A DNA stretch of 29,157 bases, from the NCBI GenBank assembly GCA_041664965.1, contig JBAYJT010000018.1:1-29157 (forward strand). The letters run 5' to 3'. Shown one piece after another: positions 22,117 through 29,157 of this stretch. The stretch comes from JBAYJT01 sp041664965 (GTDB lineage: Bacteria > Pseudomonadota > Gammaproteobacteria > UBA9339). The translations under genes were made by a program, and so were the position numbers. The notes below the pieces were generated by a model. That model made no database searches. It was not told the DNA's origin and saw only the letters and a program-made list of their open reading frames with translations. Numbering within the stretch: the first letter of the stretch is position 1; each line of letters begins with the position of its first letter.

Positions 22117-22632
22117 TTAGCTCTTCTTGATATCCAAAAGCTCAACTTTGAATACCAAAACAGAATTAGGGCCGATAAGCGGTGGAGCGCCGCGCGTGCC
22201 GTAAGCGAGTTGAGATGGAATGTAGAGTTCCCAAGTAGAGCCAACTGGCATCATTTGTAAGGCTTCTACCCAGCCTGGGATAACTGCGCCGACAGGGAAG
22301 GAGGCTGGTTGACCGCGTTTATATGAACTGTCAAATTCTGTGCCGTCAATTAGAGTTCCGGCATAGTGCACGGTGACAACGTCGTTGGGGCTTGGTTTAG
22401 CACCTTTGCCTTCTTTGATAATTTTATATTGTAGGCCACTTACTAAAGTTACTACCCCTGGTTTGGTTTTATTGGCTTCTAAAAAGGCTGTACCTTGGGT
22501 CTGGTTTTTATCTTGAGTTGTTTGCATTTGTGTTGGCTCGTTTTTTATGGGTTGTTGAATATTGCTATCTAAAGCATAAACACTGGCGCAGGATAAGGCA
22601 ATTGTGAGACTTAATAAAGATTTTTTTATCAT
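22117..22632 (-). CDS. Periplasmic Mip-like FKBP-type peptidyl-prolyl isomerase
   Basis: 171 residues. I start at 22632 because GGAGG lies just upstream, and residues 1-20 (MIKKSLLSLTIALSCASVYA) form a signal peptide; the 24 bp upstream that stay open are not needed. After a short polar linker, the FKBP domain covers the last 115 residues: GLQYKIIKEGKG, VTVHYAGTLIDGTEFDSS, PASFPVGAVIPGWVEAL, and IPSQLAYGTRGAPPLIGPNSVLVFKVELL. The Tyr, Asp, Phe, Val-Ile, Trp and Tyr of the binding pocket are all present. Legionella Mip and E. coli FkpA have a helical dimerisation domain of about 100 residues before it; here only about 40 remain, so it is probably monomeric. It would fold envelope proteins. Flanking palindromes are inverted copies of one another. 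Confidence 0.9.
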   Translation of the reverse strand: MIKKSLLSLTIALSCASVYALDSNIQQPIKNEPTQMQTTQDKNQTQGTAFLEANKTKPGVVTLVSGLQYKIIKEGKGAKPSPNDVVTVHYAGTLIDGTEFDSSYKRGQPASFPVGAVIPGWVEALQMMPVGSTWELYIPSQLAYGTRGAPPLIGPNSVLVFKVELLDIKKS

Positions 22633-22646
22633 AATTTCCTCCGGGT

Positions 22647-22670
22647 GGGCAGGCATAAAACCTGCCCGTA
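22647..22670 (-). repeat. GTA-GGG palindrome, copy right of the FKBP gene
   Basis: On the minus strand it reads GTACGGGCAGG, TTTTATG, CCTGCCC, a 7-bp perfect stem (22647-22653 with 22661-22667). It sits just before the FKBP ribosome-binding site and 3 bp after the stop of the gene upstream. Confidence 0.8.
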
Positions 22671-22672
22671 CA

Positions 22673-23110
22673 TTAGTTTATTTTTTTGCATTTGCGGCAA
22701 GAATATCTCATATGAAAGATTTTCTTATCGTCGGATTGAATGAGAATGTTGATAAGAAAAGAGATAAAACTGTACAGCAAGGCGGCCCAGAACGCGCTCC
22801 AGAAGCTGGCTACGTAAAATCCATGCACTAAATGCGCGGCTAAATAGAACGTCAGTGCATTGATGATTAAAGTGAAAGCTCCCAGCGTAAATACTATGAA
22901 AGGCAAGGATAGAAGGCAGAGAATTGGCCTTAAAAAAGTGTTCAAAAGTCCTAAAATTAGCGCCATAACTATGGTGGCTAGTATGGTATCAGAAGATACA
23001 CCAGAAAAAAGGTGTAAGACAACTATCAGCGCCACAGCGCTGATCAGCCAATTTATTAAAAATCTTGGAAGAGGTTGGCCGAGTATCAGTGTTTGTTTGT
23101 TTTTTGACAT
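22673..23110 (-). CDS. YvlD-like (phage holin family 4) membrane protein
   Basis: 145 residues with four membrane segments (about 17-36, 42-62, 68-95 and 101-125). The family signature is clear: GLLNTFLRPILCLLSLPF, TLGAFTLIINALTFYLAAHLV and FWSAFWAALLYSFISFLIN. Despite the Pfam name these chromosomal proteins are not phage lysis proteins; their role is unknown, with links to envelope stress in Bacillus. The C-terminus YSCRKCKKIN adds two Cys. AAGGAG precedes the ATG. It follows ilvE by 25 bp on the same strand, so the two may share a transcript. Confidence 0.85.
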   Translation of the reverse strand: MSKNKQTLILGQPLPRFLINWLISAVALIVVLHLFSGVSSDTILATIVMALILGLLNTFLRPILCLLSLPFIVFTLGAFTLIINALTFYLAAHLVHGFYVASFWSAFWAALLYSFISFLINILIQSDDKKIFHMRYSCRKCKKIN

Positions 23111-23135
23111 ATTTTTACTCCTTCTAAATTATTAT

Positions 23136-24041
23136 TTATACAAACGCCAAATAATCTTGAAATTTAGGATTTGTATGTTTTCCGCGCACGAGGTCAAGAT
23201 AATTTTTTTGTATGTTTTTAGTAATTTTCCCAGCTTCACCGCTTCCGAGTAGTTTATCATCGATAGAACGAATAGGCATTATTTCAATTGCTGTTCCGGT
23301 TAAAAAAGCTTCGTCTGCTGTGAAAATATCTTCTAATTTTAGATTTTTTTCTTCAACCGAAATACCCATGTCTTTAGCTAGTTCTATGGCTGTTTGGCGA
23401 GTGATGCCAGCTAAAATGGAGCCGAGACGTGGTGTGTAAATTTTATTATTTTTGATGACAAAAATATTGTCAGCTGAGCCTTCGGCTAAATAGCCATCGA
23501 TATCTAAAAATAAAGTTTCGTGATAATGCGTCCCCTTGATTTTCAAAAGACCCAAAATACTGTTTAGATAATTTCCGGTTAATTTAGCATCAGCGATAGA
23601 AACAGAGCGGGGAATACGTACATATTCGCTGACTTTTAAATCCACCGAAGGGTGGGCAATGTAAGAGTCCCAAGCCCAGCAGGCAATAGCTATTTCAGGT
23701 GGTGCGCCTATTGGATTTACTCCCATCTTGCCATAGCCATAATAGGCAAGCGGACGAATATAGCACTCTTTCAGTTCGTTCATGGCAACTAGTTTTAAAG
23801 TGATCTCGCATATTTCTTTTTCTGTATATGGAAGCTGCATGTCGATACAAGATATTGAGTAAAATAGGCGTTTGATGTGTTCCGGTAAGCGAAAAATCGC
23901 CGTGCCTTTGTCGGTTGCATAAGCGCGAATGCCTTCAAAAGCCCCTGAGCCATAGTGCAAGGAGTGAGTTAGGACGTGGGTCTTGGCATCATCCCACGGA
24001 ATGAATTTATTGTTTTGCCAGATGTATTTTGTTGTGTTCAA
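23136..24041 (-). CDS. ilvE: Branched-chain amino acid aminotransferase
   Basis: 301 residues, fold-type IV PLP enzyme that transaminates leucine, isoleucine and valine with 2-oxoglutarate. HSLHYGSGAFEGIRAY opens the family pattern, Lys153 in ADAKLTGNYLNS is the Schiff-base lysine, and Glu187 in YLAEGSADNIF contacts PLP. EAFLTGTAIEIMPI completes it. The start is TTG, in the overlap TTGA with the stop of the upstream nuclease gene; no ATG lies nearby and the next Met is residue 68. Ribosome-binding is weak, so expression may depend on reinitiation after the nuclease gene. No other branched-chain genes are near, which suggests catabolism or salvage rather than full synthesis. Confidence 0.92.
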   Translation of the reverse strand: MNTTKYIWQNNKFIPWDDAKTHVLTHSLHYGSGAFEGIRAYATDKGTAIFRLPEHIKRLFYSISCIDMQLPYTEKEICEITLKLVAMNELKECYIRPLAYYGYGKMGVNPIGAPPEIAIACWAWDSYIAHPSVDLKVSEYVRIPRSVSIADAKLTGNYLNSILGLLKIKGTHYHETLFLDIDGYLAEGSADNIFVIKNNKIYTPRLGSILAGITRQTAIELAKDMGISVEEKNLKLEDIFTADEAFLTGTAIEIMPIRSIDDKLLGSGEAGKITKNIQKNYLDLVRGKHTNPKFQDYLAFV

Positions 24042-24982
24042 TGTTTTTCTTTTTGCAATGCAGAAACTGCATTTTTAGATAATTCTGTCAATTCTGCTAC
24101 TTCTTCTGGTGCAAGGCCTTTGGCTAAAAGTCTTCTTGCTAACGCGCGTGTAGCTTGCGTTATGCCCTTAACAAGGCCAATTCTTTCACCTTTCTCTAAG
24201 CCAATTTTTTCGCCCTCAAGCTTGCCCTCTATTCTACCTTTCGTTTCGCCTTCATAAAAACCAGTTTGGATTTCATTGGTTTGAATGCGACGGATTTTGA
24301 TATAGTTGTCATATTCCCATTTTTCAGCGTCGGTCATTTTTAGGAGGCTAAGGCGATCTTTAGCTTCTAGTAAGCCTTTAGCGTGAAAGTTATCTTTGAT
24401 TTCTTCGTGTTTTAAAAAGTAAATCCACTCATCAAGAGTGTTTTTGGCAACATCGTTAAACTTATTGAGTTTAATTAGATAATACTCAGGATAAAGCTCG
24501 TGCGGACGCTCTTTTACGTATAGTTCTTTTTGTTTTTCGCTTAGAGATAACTCATCTTTTTTATGCAGGCCAACAAACTTTGTCGTACCGTGGTAAATGT
24601 AATCTTCGCCATGTCCCAAATCGAAATATAAAATATTTATGGAATAAACTTTCTTGATTTGGTCGTAGTGCGCACCAGATTCCATATAATCGGTGATTAT
24701 TTTGGATGATCCATAAAGCATGCGGTGGAAATAATCGAGCTCGGCACTTACTTGCACCTCGATTAACACTACTTCGCCACTTTGCAGCTTAACCAAAATA
24801 TCGACACGATTTTGCTTATCGTCGTGATGATTTTTATTGCTTTCACTTTCTAATAATTGCAGAATTTTTAAATCTTGTTTCAAAAGTTCGCTCAAAAAGC
24901 CTTCCAGAATGCCAAAGTTGGCCTTACTTCTTAAAAGCTTTTTCATCGCCCAATCGAAGCTGATTAGTAAGTGTTTAGTCAT
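24038..24982 (-). CDS. Rpn-family PD-(D/E)XK nuclease/putative transposase
   Basis: 314 residues of the recombination-promoting nuclease group (DUF1703-like and transposase-type PD-(D/E)XK proteins). The catalytic core is Asp61 in NRVDILV and Glu75-x-Gln77 in VVLIEVQVS, followed by YFHRMLYGSSKIITDYMESG, a family signature. Residues 250-282 form a Gly-Glu-Lys repeat (EGETKGRIEGKLEGEKIGLEKGE cut by similar units), a flexible or coiled linker typical of these proteins, before a short helical end. Members promote recombination or serve in defence and spread horizontally. This one has no associated mobile-element ends here except repeat copy F upstream. The overlap with ilvE is odd for a mobile gene. 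Confidence 0.87.
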   Translation of the reverse strand: MTKHLLISFDWAMKKLLRSKANFGILEGFLSELLKQDLKILQLLESESNKNHHDDKQNRVDILVKLQSGEVVLIEVQVSAELDYFHRMLYGSSKIITDYMESGAHYDQIKKVYSINILYFDLGHGEDYIYHGTTKFVGLHKKDELSLSEKQKELYVKERPHELYPEYYLIKLNKFNDVAKNTLDEWIYFLKHEEIKDNFHAKGLLEAKDRLSLLKMTDAEKWEYDNYIKIRRIQTNEIQTGFYEGETKGRIEGKLEGEKIGLEKGERIGLVKGITQATRALARRLLAKGLAPEEVAELTELSKNAVSALQKEKH

Positions 24983-25044
24983 TGATAATATCTCATTTGA
25001 AATGTCACTCTAACACAGAAATTATTTTTTTGCAAAAATAGCAG

Positions 25045-25083
25045 AAAACATGTCTATATTATTTACTTTGAAATCAATAAGTT
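25045..25083 (+). repeat. CATGTCT hairpin repeat, copy F
   Basis: AAAACATGTCTATATTATTT, then ACTTTG, then AAATCAATAAGTT. The inner stem has one mismatch. TTGCAAAAATAGC upstream is shared with copy H. It lies between the tsaB end and the Rpn gene start. Confidence 0.8.
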
Positions 25084-25095
25084 ATGTTTTAATGT

Positions 25096-25803
25096 TTAGT
25101 TCTTGTTTTTTTTGTAGGCTGGGGAATTACAGTAAACCGGCAAAATATTTTCCCGGCTGCCTTTTTCTCCTTTTGCATATTTATGCATAGCAATATTAAC
25201 TAAATCTAGAGCATTTGGATAGCGCGCTTCTGGATGAATTTTAAGCTGCAGATTTTTTTCTTGATACTTTGCGGCCAATGTTTCTTGATATGCTTCCCAA
25301 GCTGAACCAATGCCAATCCAATTAGTTTTTAGCATATTGTTTTGTATGGGCGGATTGTCTGTTTTACCAACTGAATCTACAAATAGTGGTTGCATGATAT
25401 TTTCTACATCGAGGCTATAAGCGCCAAAGTAAATTTCTTGCATACGAGCATCGTTTGCAACTAAAACGTTTTTTTCTTGGTATTCTCGATACGTGCCTTG
25501 GGCCAGAATTTGTAAAGTGGAAACTGGAATTACAGGAAGATTACTTCCAAACGACAATCCTTGCGCAATACTAGCGGCTAATCTAATACCAGTAAAGCTT
25601 CCCGGGCCTTGGCCAAAGGTGAGGGCAGAGCATTCTTCTAATTTTAAATCAGCTTCTTTTAAAAGTTTATTTAGCATATTTAAAACTAATTCACTTTGTT
25701 TTTGCTTGGCGATCACATGGCGCGTAAGCGCAACTTTGCCTATACGGAGAGCCACAGAGCAGGCATCGGAAGATGTATCGAAAGCGAGGATAATTATGGC
25801 CAT
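25096..25803 (-). CDS. tsaB: tRNA threonylcarbamoyladenosine biosynthesis protein TsaB
   Basis: 235 residues, ASKHA-fold protein that dimerises with TsaD to make the t6A37 modification of ANN-decoding tRNAs. LAFDTSSDACSVAL is the phosphate-1 loop, LTFGQGPGSFTGIRLAAS the diagnostic signature, and VANDARMQEIYFGAY the second. The ATG stands 7 bp after the stop of the SemiSWEET-like gene, with no clear ribosome-binding site, so it is probably translated by coupling. TsaD, TsaC and TsaE are elsewhere. Confidence 0.94.
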   Translation of the reverse strand: MAIIILAFDTSSDACSVALRIGKVALTRHVIAKQKQSELVLNMLNKLLKEADLKLEECSALTFGQGPGSFTGIRLAASIAQGLSFGSNLPVIPVSTLQILAQGTYREYQEKNVLVANDARMQEIYFGAYSLDVENIMQPLFVDSVGKTDNPPIQNNMLKTNWIGIGSAWEAYQETLAAKYQEKNLQLKIHPEARYPNALDLVNIAMHKYAKGEKGSRENILPVYCNSPAYKKNKN

Positions 25804-25810
25804 AATTGTT

Positions 25811-26206
25811 TCAGAGTTGTTCTCTGTCCTCAGGAGGATGATCTTCTCTATTTTTTAAAAAATCTTTCAAGCCGTACATGGAACGATATATTTTTTTCCA
25901 GCTGTTATTTTGGTTCGCTCTGCAGTGATTTTTTCTGTAAGCAATAATTAGTATTGTCACAGTTCCGCAAAACAAAAGACTCAGAAGAAAGCCGAAAAAT
26001 AAAATGTAATCTTTGGTGATGTAGGCGTGTAAGATGGTGAAAATTTGTAAGACGCTAAATCCCGCAAAAGTAAGTAGGGATAAGCCTTTGGCGCTTTTAG
26101 TGCGTAGTAATTTTACGATTTGAGGTACGAAAAGCATGGCATTAAAAAACAGGCCAAGGCTAAACATGACCTCAATGAAATTTTTGATTTCAGTGTTGAA
26201 AATCAT
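25811..26206 (-). CDS. SemiSWEET/PQ-loop small membrane transporter
   Basis: 131 residues with three membrane segments (about 8-33, 41-63 and 66-89), one SWEET triple-helix bundle. FVPQIVKLLRTKSAKGLSLLTFAGF carries the PQ motif in helix 1 and the conserved loop before helix 2. SemiSWEETs form dimers moving sugars. A polar C-terminal tail of about 40 residues, rich in Lys, Asp and Glu, extends beyond the usual 90. It begins 2 bp after glmM and ends 7 bp before tsaB, so the three are one operon. The substrate is unknown. Confidence 0.82.
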   Translation of the reverse strand: MIFNTEIKNFIEVMFSLGLFFNAMLFVPQIVKLLRTKSAKGLSLLTFAGFSVLQIFTILHAYITKDYILFFGFLLSLLFCGTVTILIIAYRKNHCRANQNNSWKKIYRSMYGLKDFLKNREDHPPEDREQL

Positions 26207-26208
26207 GG

Positions 26209-27552
26209 CTATTTAGTACTTTGAATTACTGCTGCCGCTAATTCTTCAGCCAGAGCTTTAACTAAGTCAAGATTATCGCCCTCTACCATGACGCGGACTA
26301 CTGGCTCCGTTCCAGATGGACGAATTAGAATACGTCCGCGCTTGCCTAAACGTTTTTCGGCAGATTGGATAGCATTGGATAATATTGGAGATTCGTCTAA
26401 GTTGATAGAGCGCTGAATTTCAACGTTGACCAAAATTTGTGGGAATTTGTTTACTTGAGATTTTAAGTCGAAAAGCGTCTTTCCGCTATTGTACATTATG
26501 GAAAGAACTTGCAAGGCGCTAACTATACCGTCTCCTGTGGTGGTGAGACCTAAGTTAACTATGTGTCCGGAAGATTCACCGCCGAGTAACCAATTATGAT
26601 TACGAAGTCCCTCTAGAACATGGCGATCGCCAACTTTTGTGCGTTTGAAGGGGATGGTTAAATCGGAAAAGGCCAGTTCTAGGCCAAGATTGGTCATACT
26701 GGTACCAACAACGCCGCCTTGTAAAATATTATTTTCTTGGTAGTGTTTGGCCATAATAAACAAGAGCTCATCGCCGTCGACTATTTCGCCTTTGTGATCT
26801 ACCATGATTACTCGATCGCCATCGCCGTCAAAGGCAACTCCAACGTGAGCTTTTTCGGCTAAAACTCTGCGAACTAAATTTTCCGGGTTAGTTGAGCCAC
26901 AATGTTCGTTAATATTAAAACCATTGGGATTGTTACTAAGTTCAATAACTTCAGCTCCAAGTTCACGTAATACTAAAGGTGCTGCTTGATAAGTGGCTCC
27001 ATTCGCGCAATCTACAATAATTTTCATGCCAGTAAGGCGGCTACCTAGTCCCAGTGTGCTTTTACAAAATTCCACATAGCGCCCAACCGCATCGATAATA
27101 CGTTTGGCTTTACCTAAGCGTGCTGGTGGCACCATTTGCATGGGTTTTTCGATTTCTAATTCGATAGCGTTTTCGATTGCATCAGAAATTTTGGTGCCAT
27201 CTGGACCAAAAAATTTGATGCCATTATCGTAATATGGATTATGCGAAGCGCTAATGACAATGCCAGCTTCAGCGCGTAGTGTTCTTGTAAGGTAGGCAAT
27301 ACCAGGTGTTGGCATTGGACCTAGGAGATTTACATTCATGCCGGCGGCGGTAAGGCCTGCTTCCAAAACTGACTCCAATAAATATCCAGATATGCGCGTG
27401 TCTTTACCAATTAAGACACGACCTTTGCCATTGTTTTGCAAAGCCATGCCAGCTGCCCAGCCTAGTTTTAAAACAAACTCTGGATTGATTAAAGACTCTC
27501 CGAGCCGACCTCGAATGCCATCAGTTCCGAAATATTTGCGCTTTGTTGTCAT
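26209..27552 (-). CDS. glmM: Phosphoglucosamine mutase
   Basis: 447 residues, full length. It converts glucosamine-6-phosphate to glucosamine-1-phosphate for UDP-GlcNAc, a precursor of peptidoglycan and lipopolysaccharide. KYFGTDGIRG is the start signature, SASHNPYYDNGIKFF holds the phosphoserine (Ser103), DGDGDR binds magnesium, GGESSGH recognises sugar, and RPSGTEPVVRVMVE binds phosphate. GlmM rather than phosphomannomutase is indicated by the FGTDGIRG start and SASHNPYYDNG. AGAGGA precedes the ATG. It leads the glmM, SemiSWEET-like, tsaB operon, whereas in E. coli it follows folP. Confidence 0.96.
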   Translation of the reverse strand: MTTKRKYFGTDGIRGRLGESLINPEFVLKLGWAAGMALQNNGKGRVLIGKDTRISGYLLESVLEAGLTAAGMNVNLLGPMPTPGIAYLTRTLRAEAGIVISASHNPYYDNGIKFFGPDGTKISDAIENAIELEIEKPMQMVPPARLGKAKRIIDAVGRYVEFCKSTLGLGSRLTGMKIIVDCANGATYQAAPLVLRELGAEVIELSNNPNGFNINEHCGSTNPENLVRRVLAEKAHVGVAFDGDGDRVIMVDHKGEIVDGDELLFIMAKHYQENNILQGGVVGTSMTNLGLELAFSDLTIPFKRTKVGDRHVLEGLRNHNWLLGGESSGHIVNLGLTTTGDGIVSALQVLSIMYNSGKTLFDLKSQVNKFPQILVNVEIQRSINLDESPILSNAIQSAEKRLGKRGRILIRPSGTEPVVRVMVEGDNLDLVKALAEELAAAVIQSTK

Positions 27553-27603
27553 ATCGGTTCCTCTTGCGAAATTGCAATGCCGACAAATTTAGCACATCTT
27601 GTT

Positions 27604-27663
27604 AGCTATTGCAAAAATAGCTAAAAAACATATCTAATGATTTTCTTTGTAAATCAATTAGTT
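27604..27663 (+). repeat. CATGTCT hairpin repeat, copy H, with extra 5' hairpin
   Basis: The repeat spans 27623-27663: AAAAAACATATCTAATGATTTT, a short loop, AAATCAATTAGTT. CTAAT pairs with ATTAG, extending the stem. Directly upstream AGCTATT (27604-27610) and AATAGCT (27616-27622) form a second 7-bp hairpin. Confidence 0.8.
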
Positions 27664-27681
27664 GATGGAAGCTTCATCACC

Positions 27682-27698
27682 ACGCGACTTGACCGCGT
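27682..27698. repeat. Small CGCG palindrome
   Basis: ACGCG, ACTTGAC, CGCGT. It resembles the CGCGG-TTG-CCGCG palindromes common in some intracellular proteobacteria, but it is short and degenerate. The rest of the spacer (27553-27727) shows copy H and nothing else I can name. Confidence 0.4.
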
Positions 27699-27727
27699 TA
27701 TTGTATTAGTTATATGGGGTGACAGCG

Positions 27728-29157
27728 TTAATCTTTAAAAAGATCATCTAATGTTACGCATTTCGTTATCATTTTTTCAGAATGGATCGTTGGTTTTAAT
27801 CCATTGGCGCTAATTATGGCAATAAATATTTGTTTGTTTGTCCTGGTTTTGCGCCTAAACACCTCAACTTTGTTTAGTAAGCTGCGGGCATACTGCTTGT
27901 CTATTTCGAACGGCTTATCTGTATACTTGATTTCACAAATAGTAATAGCATCATCGTCGCGTTCGAAAAGTAAATCAATCTGTGCACCTTGTTCTTTGGA
28001 TCCTTTTATTGGAACGTACTTCCAAGTACTTGGCATTGCTGTTGCACTTAAACCAAGTTTTTTTCTAATTTGAGTCAAATGTTCGTAACAAATAGATTCA
28101 AAAGCATATCCAGCCCAACTGTGCCACGCGGTCGAAGCTTGTATTTTTTCCCAATAATCCCTCGACAGTCCTTTCTTCAATAAAGTATCTTTAATCGGTT
28201 CAATCCAATGAAAATAAAATAATGTATACTCATCTATGACTTTGTAATAAATGCCTTTTCTTTTGTGAAAGAGAGGCTTAAAACTAATTATAAAATTCGT
28301 GTCTTGCAAAGATTGGAGAATACTTTTGCCTTTTTTACCGTGTAAGGCTTTTCCCATGCTTTTTAATAATTCTTCTTGTCCAATACCATACCTGCGTCTA
28401 GCGATAGTACGAATTACTTCCACATAAATATCATCTCTGTCAAATAACGAGGAAAATAAATTATCAAACTCCTTCATTAAAAAACTATTGCTTTTGAAGG
28501 CGAGGTTTCCCACAGACTGTACTGCTGATAAACCCTTTTCTATTTTGGATAAATAATAAGGGACACCGCCTGTAACCATGTAAATTTGTGTAATTTGCTT
28601 GTTAGTTAAATTTACACCTTGTTTCTGTAAAAACTTTTTTGTATCTGAAAGGGCGAATGGCTCTAGAGAGATATCTCTAGTTAAACGATTATGCAGCCCT
28701 CCCTTGCTATTCACTATTTTTTCTATTATCCAGGATGCAGATGAGCCGCAAATAATCAGTTTTATTTTGCTATTTTTCGACCAGTGTTGGTTCCAGTAGT
28801 AATCAAGATGTTGTATTAATCTTGAGTTTTTTGTGGCCATCCAAGGAAACTCATCGAAGAAAAGCACAATTTTTTTATCTTTGGGGGTTATTGCAATGGC
28901 TTCTGTCAATATTTCAAACGTGTTGTCCCAATTTTTACCAACTGCCAAGCTGGCACCATTATAAAAAACATCACCTATTCGCTTAGTAAAATGTTTTATT
29001 TGCTGAGATAGTGTTCCTTTCTTAGCTCCCATCACATCAAAAAATATCAAATCCATTTTTTCAAAAAAGTTACGAATTAAAAAGGTTTTTCCAATCCTGC
29101 GTCTGCCATATATAGCCATGAATTCAGGTTTATTTGAGGTGAGCATTTGCTCTAAAG
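27728..29157 (-). CDS. AAA+ ATPase with DUF234-type nuclease-like C-terminus, 5'-truncated by window
   Basis: At least 476 residues. The frame stays open past the Met at 29146 to the window edge (codons for L, E and Q), and relatives have 15-25 more residues before the P-loop, so the real start lies beyond 29157. AIYGRRRIGKTFLI is the Walker A region, KIVLFFDEFPWMA the Walker B, and KLIICGSSASWI sensor 1: the archaeal-type ATPase_2 family. The C-terminal DUF234 part has QIDLLFERDDDAITICEIKY, which fits a PD-(D/E)XK nuclease core (Asp, then Glu-x-Lys). Such genes are patchily distributed and are suspected of mobile-element or defence roles, but no function is established. Confidence 0.88.
   Translation of the reverse strand, partial: LEQMLTSNKPEFMAIYGRRRIGKTFLIRNFFEKMDLIFFDVMGAKKGTLSQQIKHFTKRIGDVFYNGASLAVGKNWDNTFEILTEAIAITPKDKKIVLFFDEFPWMATKNSRLIQHLDYYWNQHWSKNSKIKLIICGSSASWIIEKIVNSKGGLHNRLTRDISLEPFALSDTKKFLQKQGVNLTNKQITQIYMVTGGVPYYLSKIEKGLSAVQSVGNLAFKSNSFLMKEFDNLFSSLFDRDDIYVEVIRTIARRRYGIGQEELLKSMGKALHGKKGKSILQSLQDTNFIISFKPLFHKRKGIYYKVIDEYTLFYFHWIEPIKDTLLKKGLSRDYWEKIQASTAWHSWAGYAFESICYEHLTQIRKKLGLSATAMPSTWKYVPIKGSKEQGAQIDLLFERDDDAITICEIKYTDKPFEIDKQYARSLLNKVEVFRRKTRTNKQIFIAIISANGLKPTIHSEKMITKCVTLDDLFKD

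Noticed and set aside
22673..23110. Prophage remnant suggested by the holin-family name
   Set aside because: The YvlD-like family is chromosomal in most bacteria, and no other phage gene is present.

Overview
The window looks like a moderately AT-rich gammaproteobacterial chromosome segment. The evidence is the order yicC-gmk-rpoZ-spoT, an LptM-type lipoprotein gene directly upstream of dapF, a DksA of the E. coli type and a NadB. The peptidases, alanine dehydrogenase, scarce biosynthetic operons and Ser-rich or TPR orphan proteins would fit a host-associated lineage such as Legionellales, but that is inference. About 90% is coding. No gap exceeds 300 bp, and I saw no tRNA, rRNA, CRISPR array or complete insertion sequence.

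Layout. 1-2676: the 3' part of an unrecognised Ser-rich protein, an orphan SpeD-type decarboxylase homologue and a sugar aminotransferase (DegT/WbpE type). 2837-6897: an amino-acid utilisation block of M20 peptidase, alanine dehydrogenase and M17 aminopeptidase. 7186-10350: a secreted beta-solenoid protein with a regular 16/17-residue repeat, nadB, lptM and dapF. 10432-16904: dksA with a long Lys-rich tail, a small Cys-rich membrane protein, then yicC, gmk, rpoZ, spoT and tyrS. 17149-21037: three overlapping genes for a cytoplasmic NAD(P)-linked formate dehydrogenase built from hydrogenase-type electron-transfer subunits. 21130-25803, minus strand: a TPR protein, a Mip-like FKBP, a YvlD-like membrane protein, ilvE, an Rpn-type nuclease and tsaB. 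25811-29157, minus strand: a SemiSWEET-like protein and glmM in one operon with tsaB, then a DUF234-type ATPase running off the window end.

The spacers are the most unusual part. A dispersed repeat of about 40-55 bp, which I do not recognise as a named family, occurs in at least seven copies plus one disrupted copy. It has a core AAAAAACATGTCTA followed by a small hairpin of TGATTT, about 6 nt, AAATCA, and outer stem bases change in a compensating way in some copies. Alongside it sit four GTA-GGG palindromes, a REP-like 15-bp inverted repeat, an element bounded by inverted heptamer tracts, and a composite element with a 19-bp perfect inverted repeat. Several of these run into gene ends and supply the stop codon.

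Three conserved proteins carry substitutions or additions that could change their biochemistry. SpoT has Asn at the synthetase Asp position (residue 259) with an intact HD hydrolase site. DapF has Ser in place of one of its two catalytic Cys residues and a shortened middle. DksA has a histone-H1-like N-terminal tail of about 100 residues. SpoT and DksA together suggest an altered stringent response.
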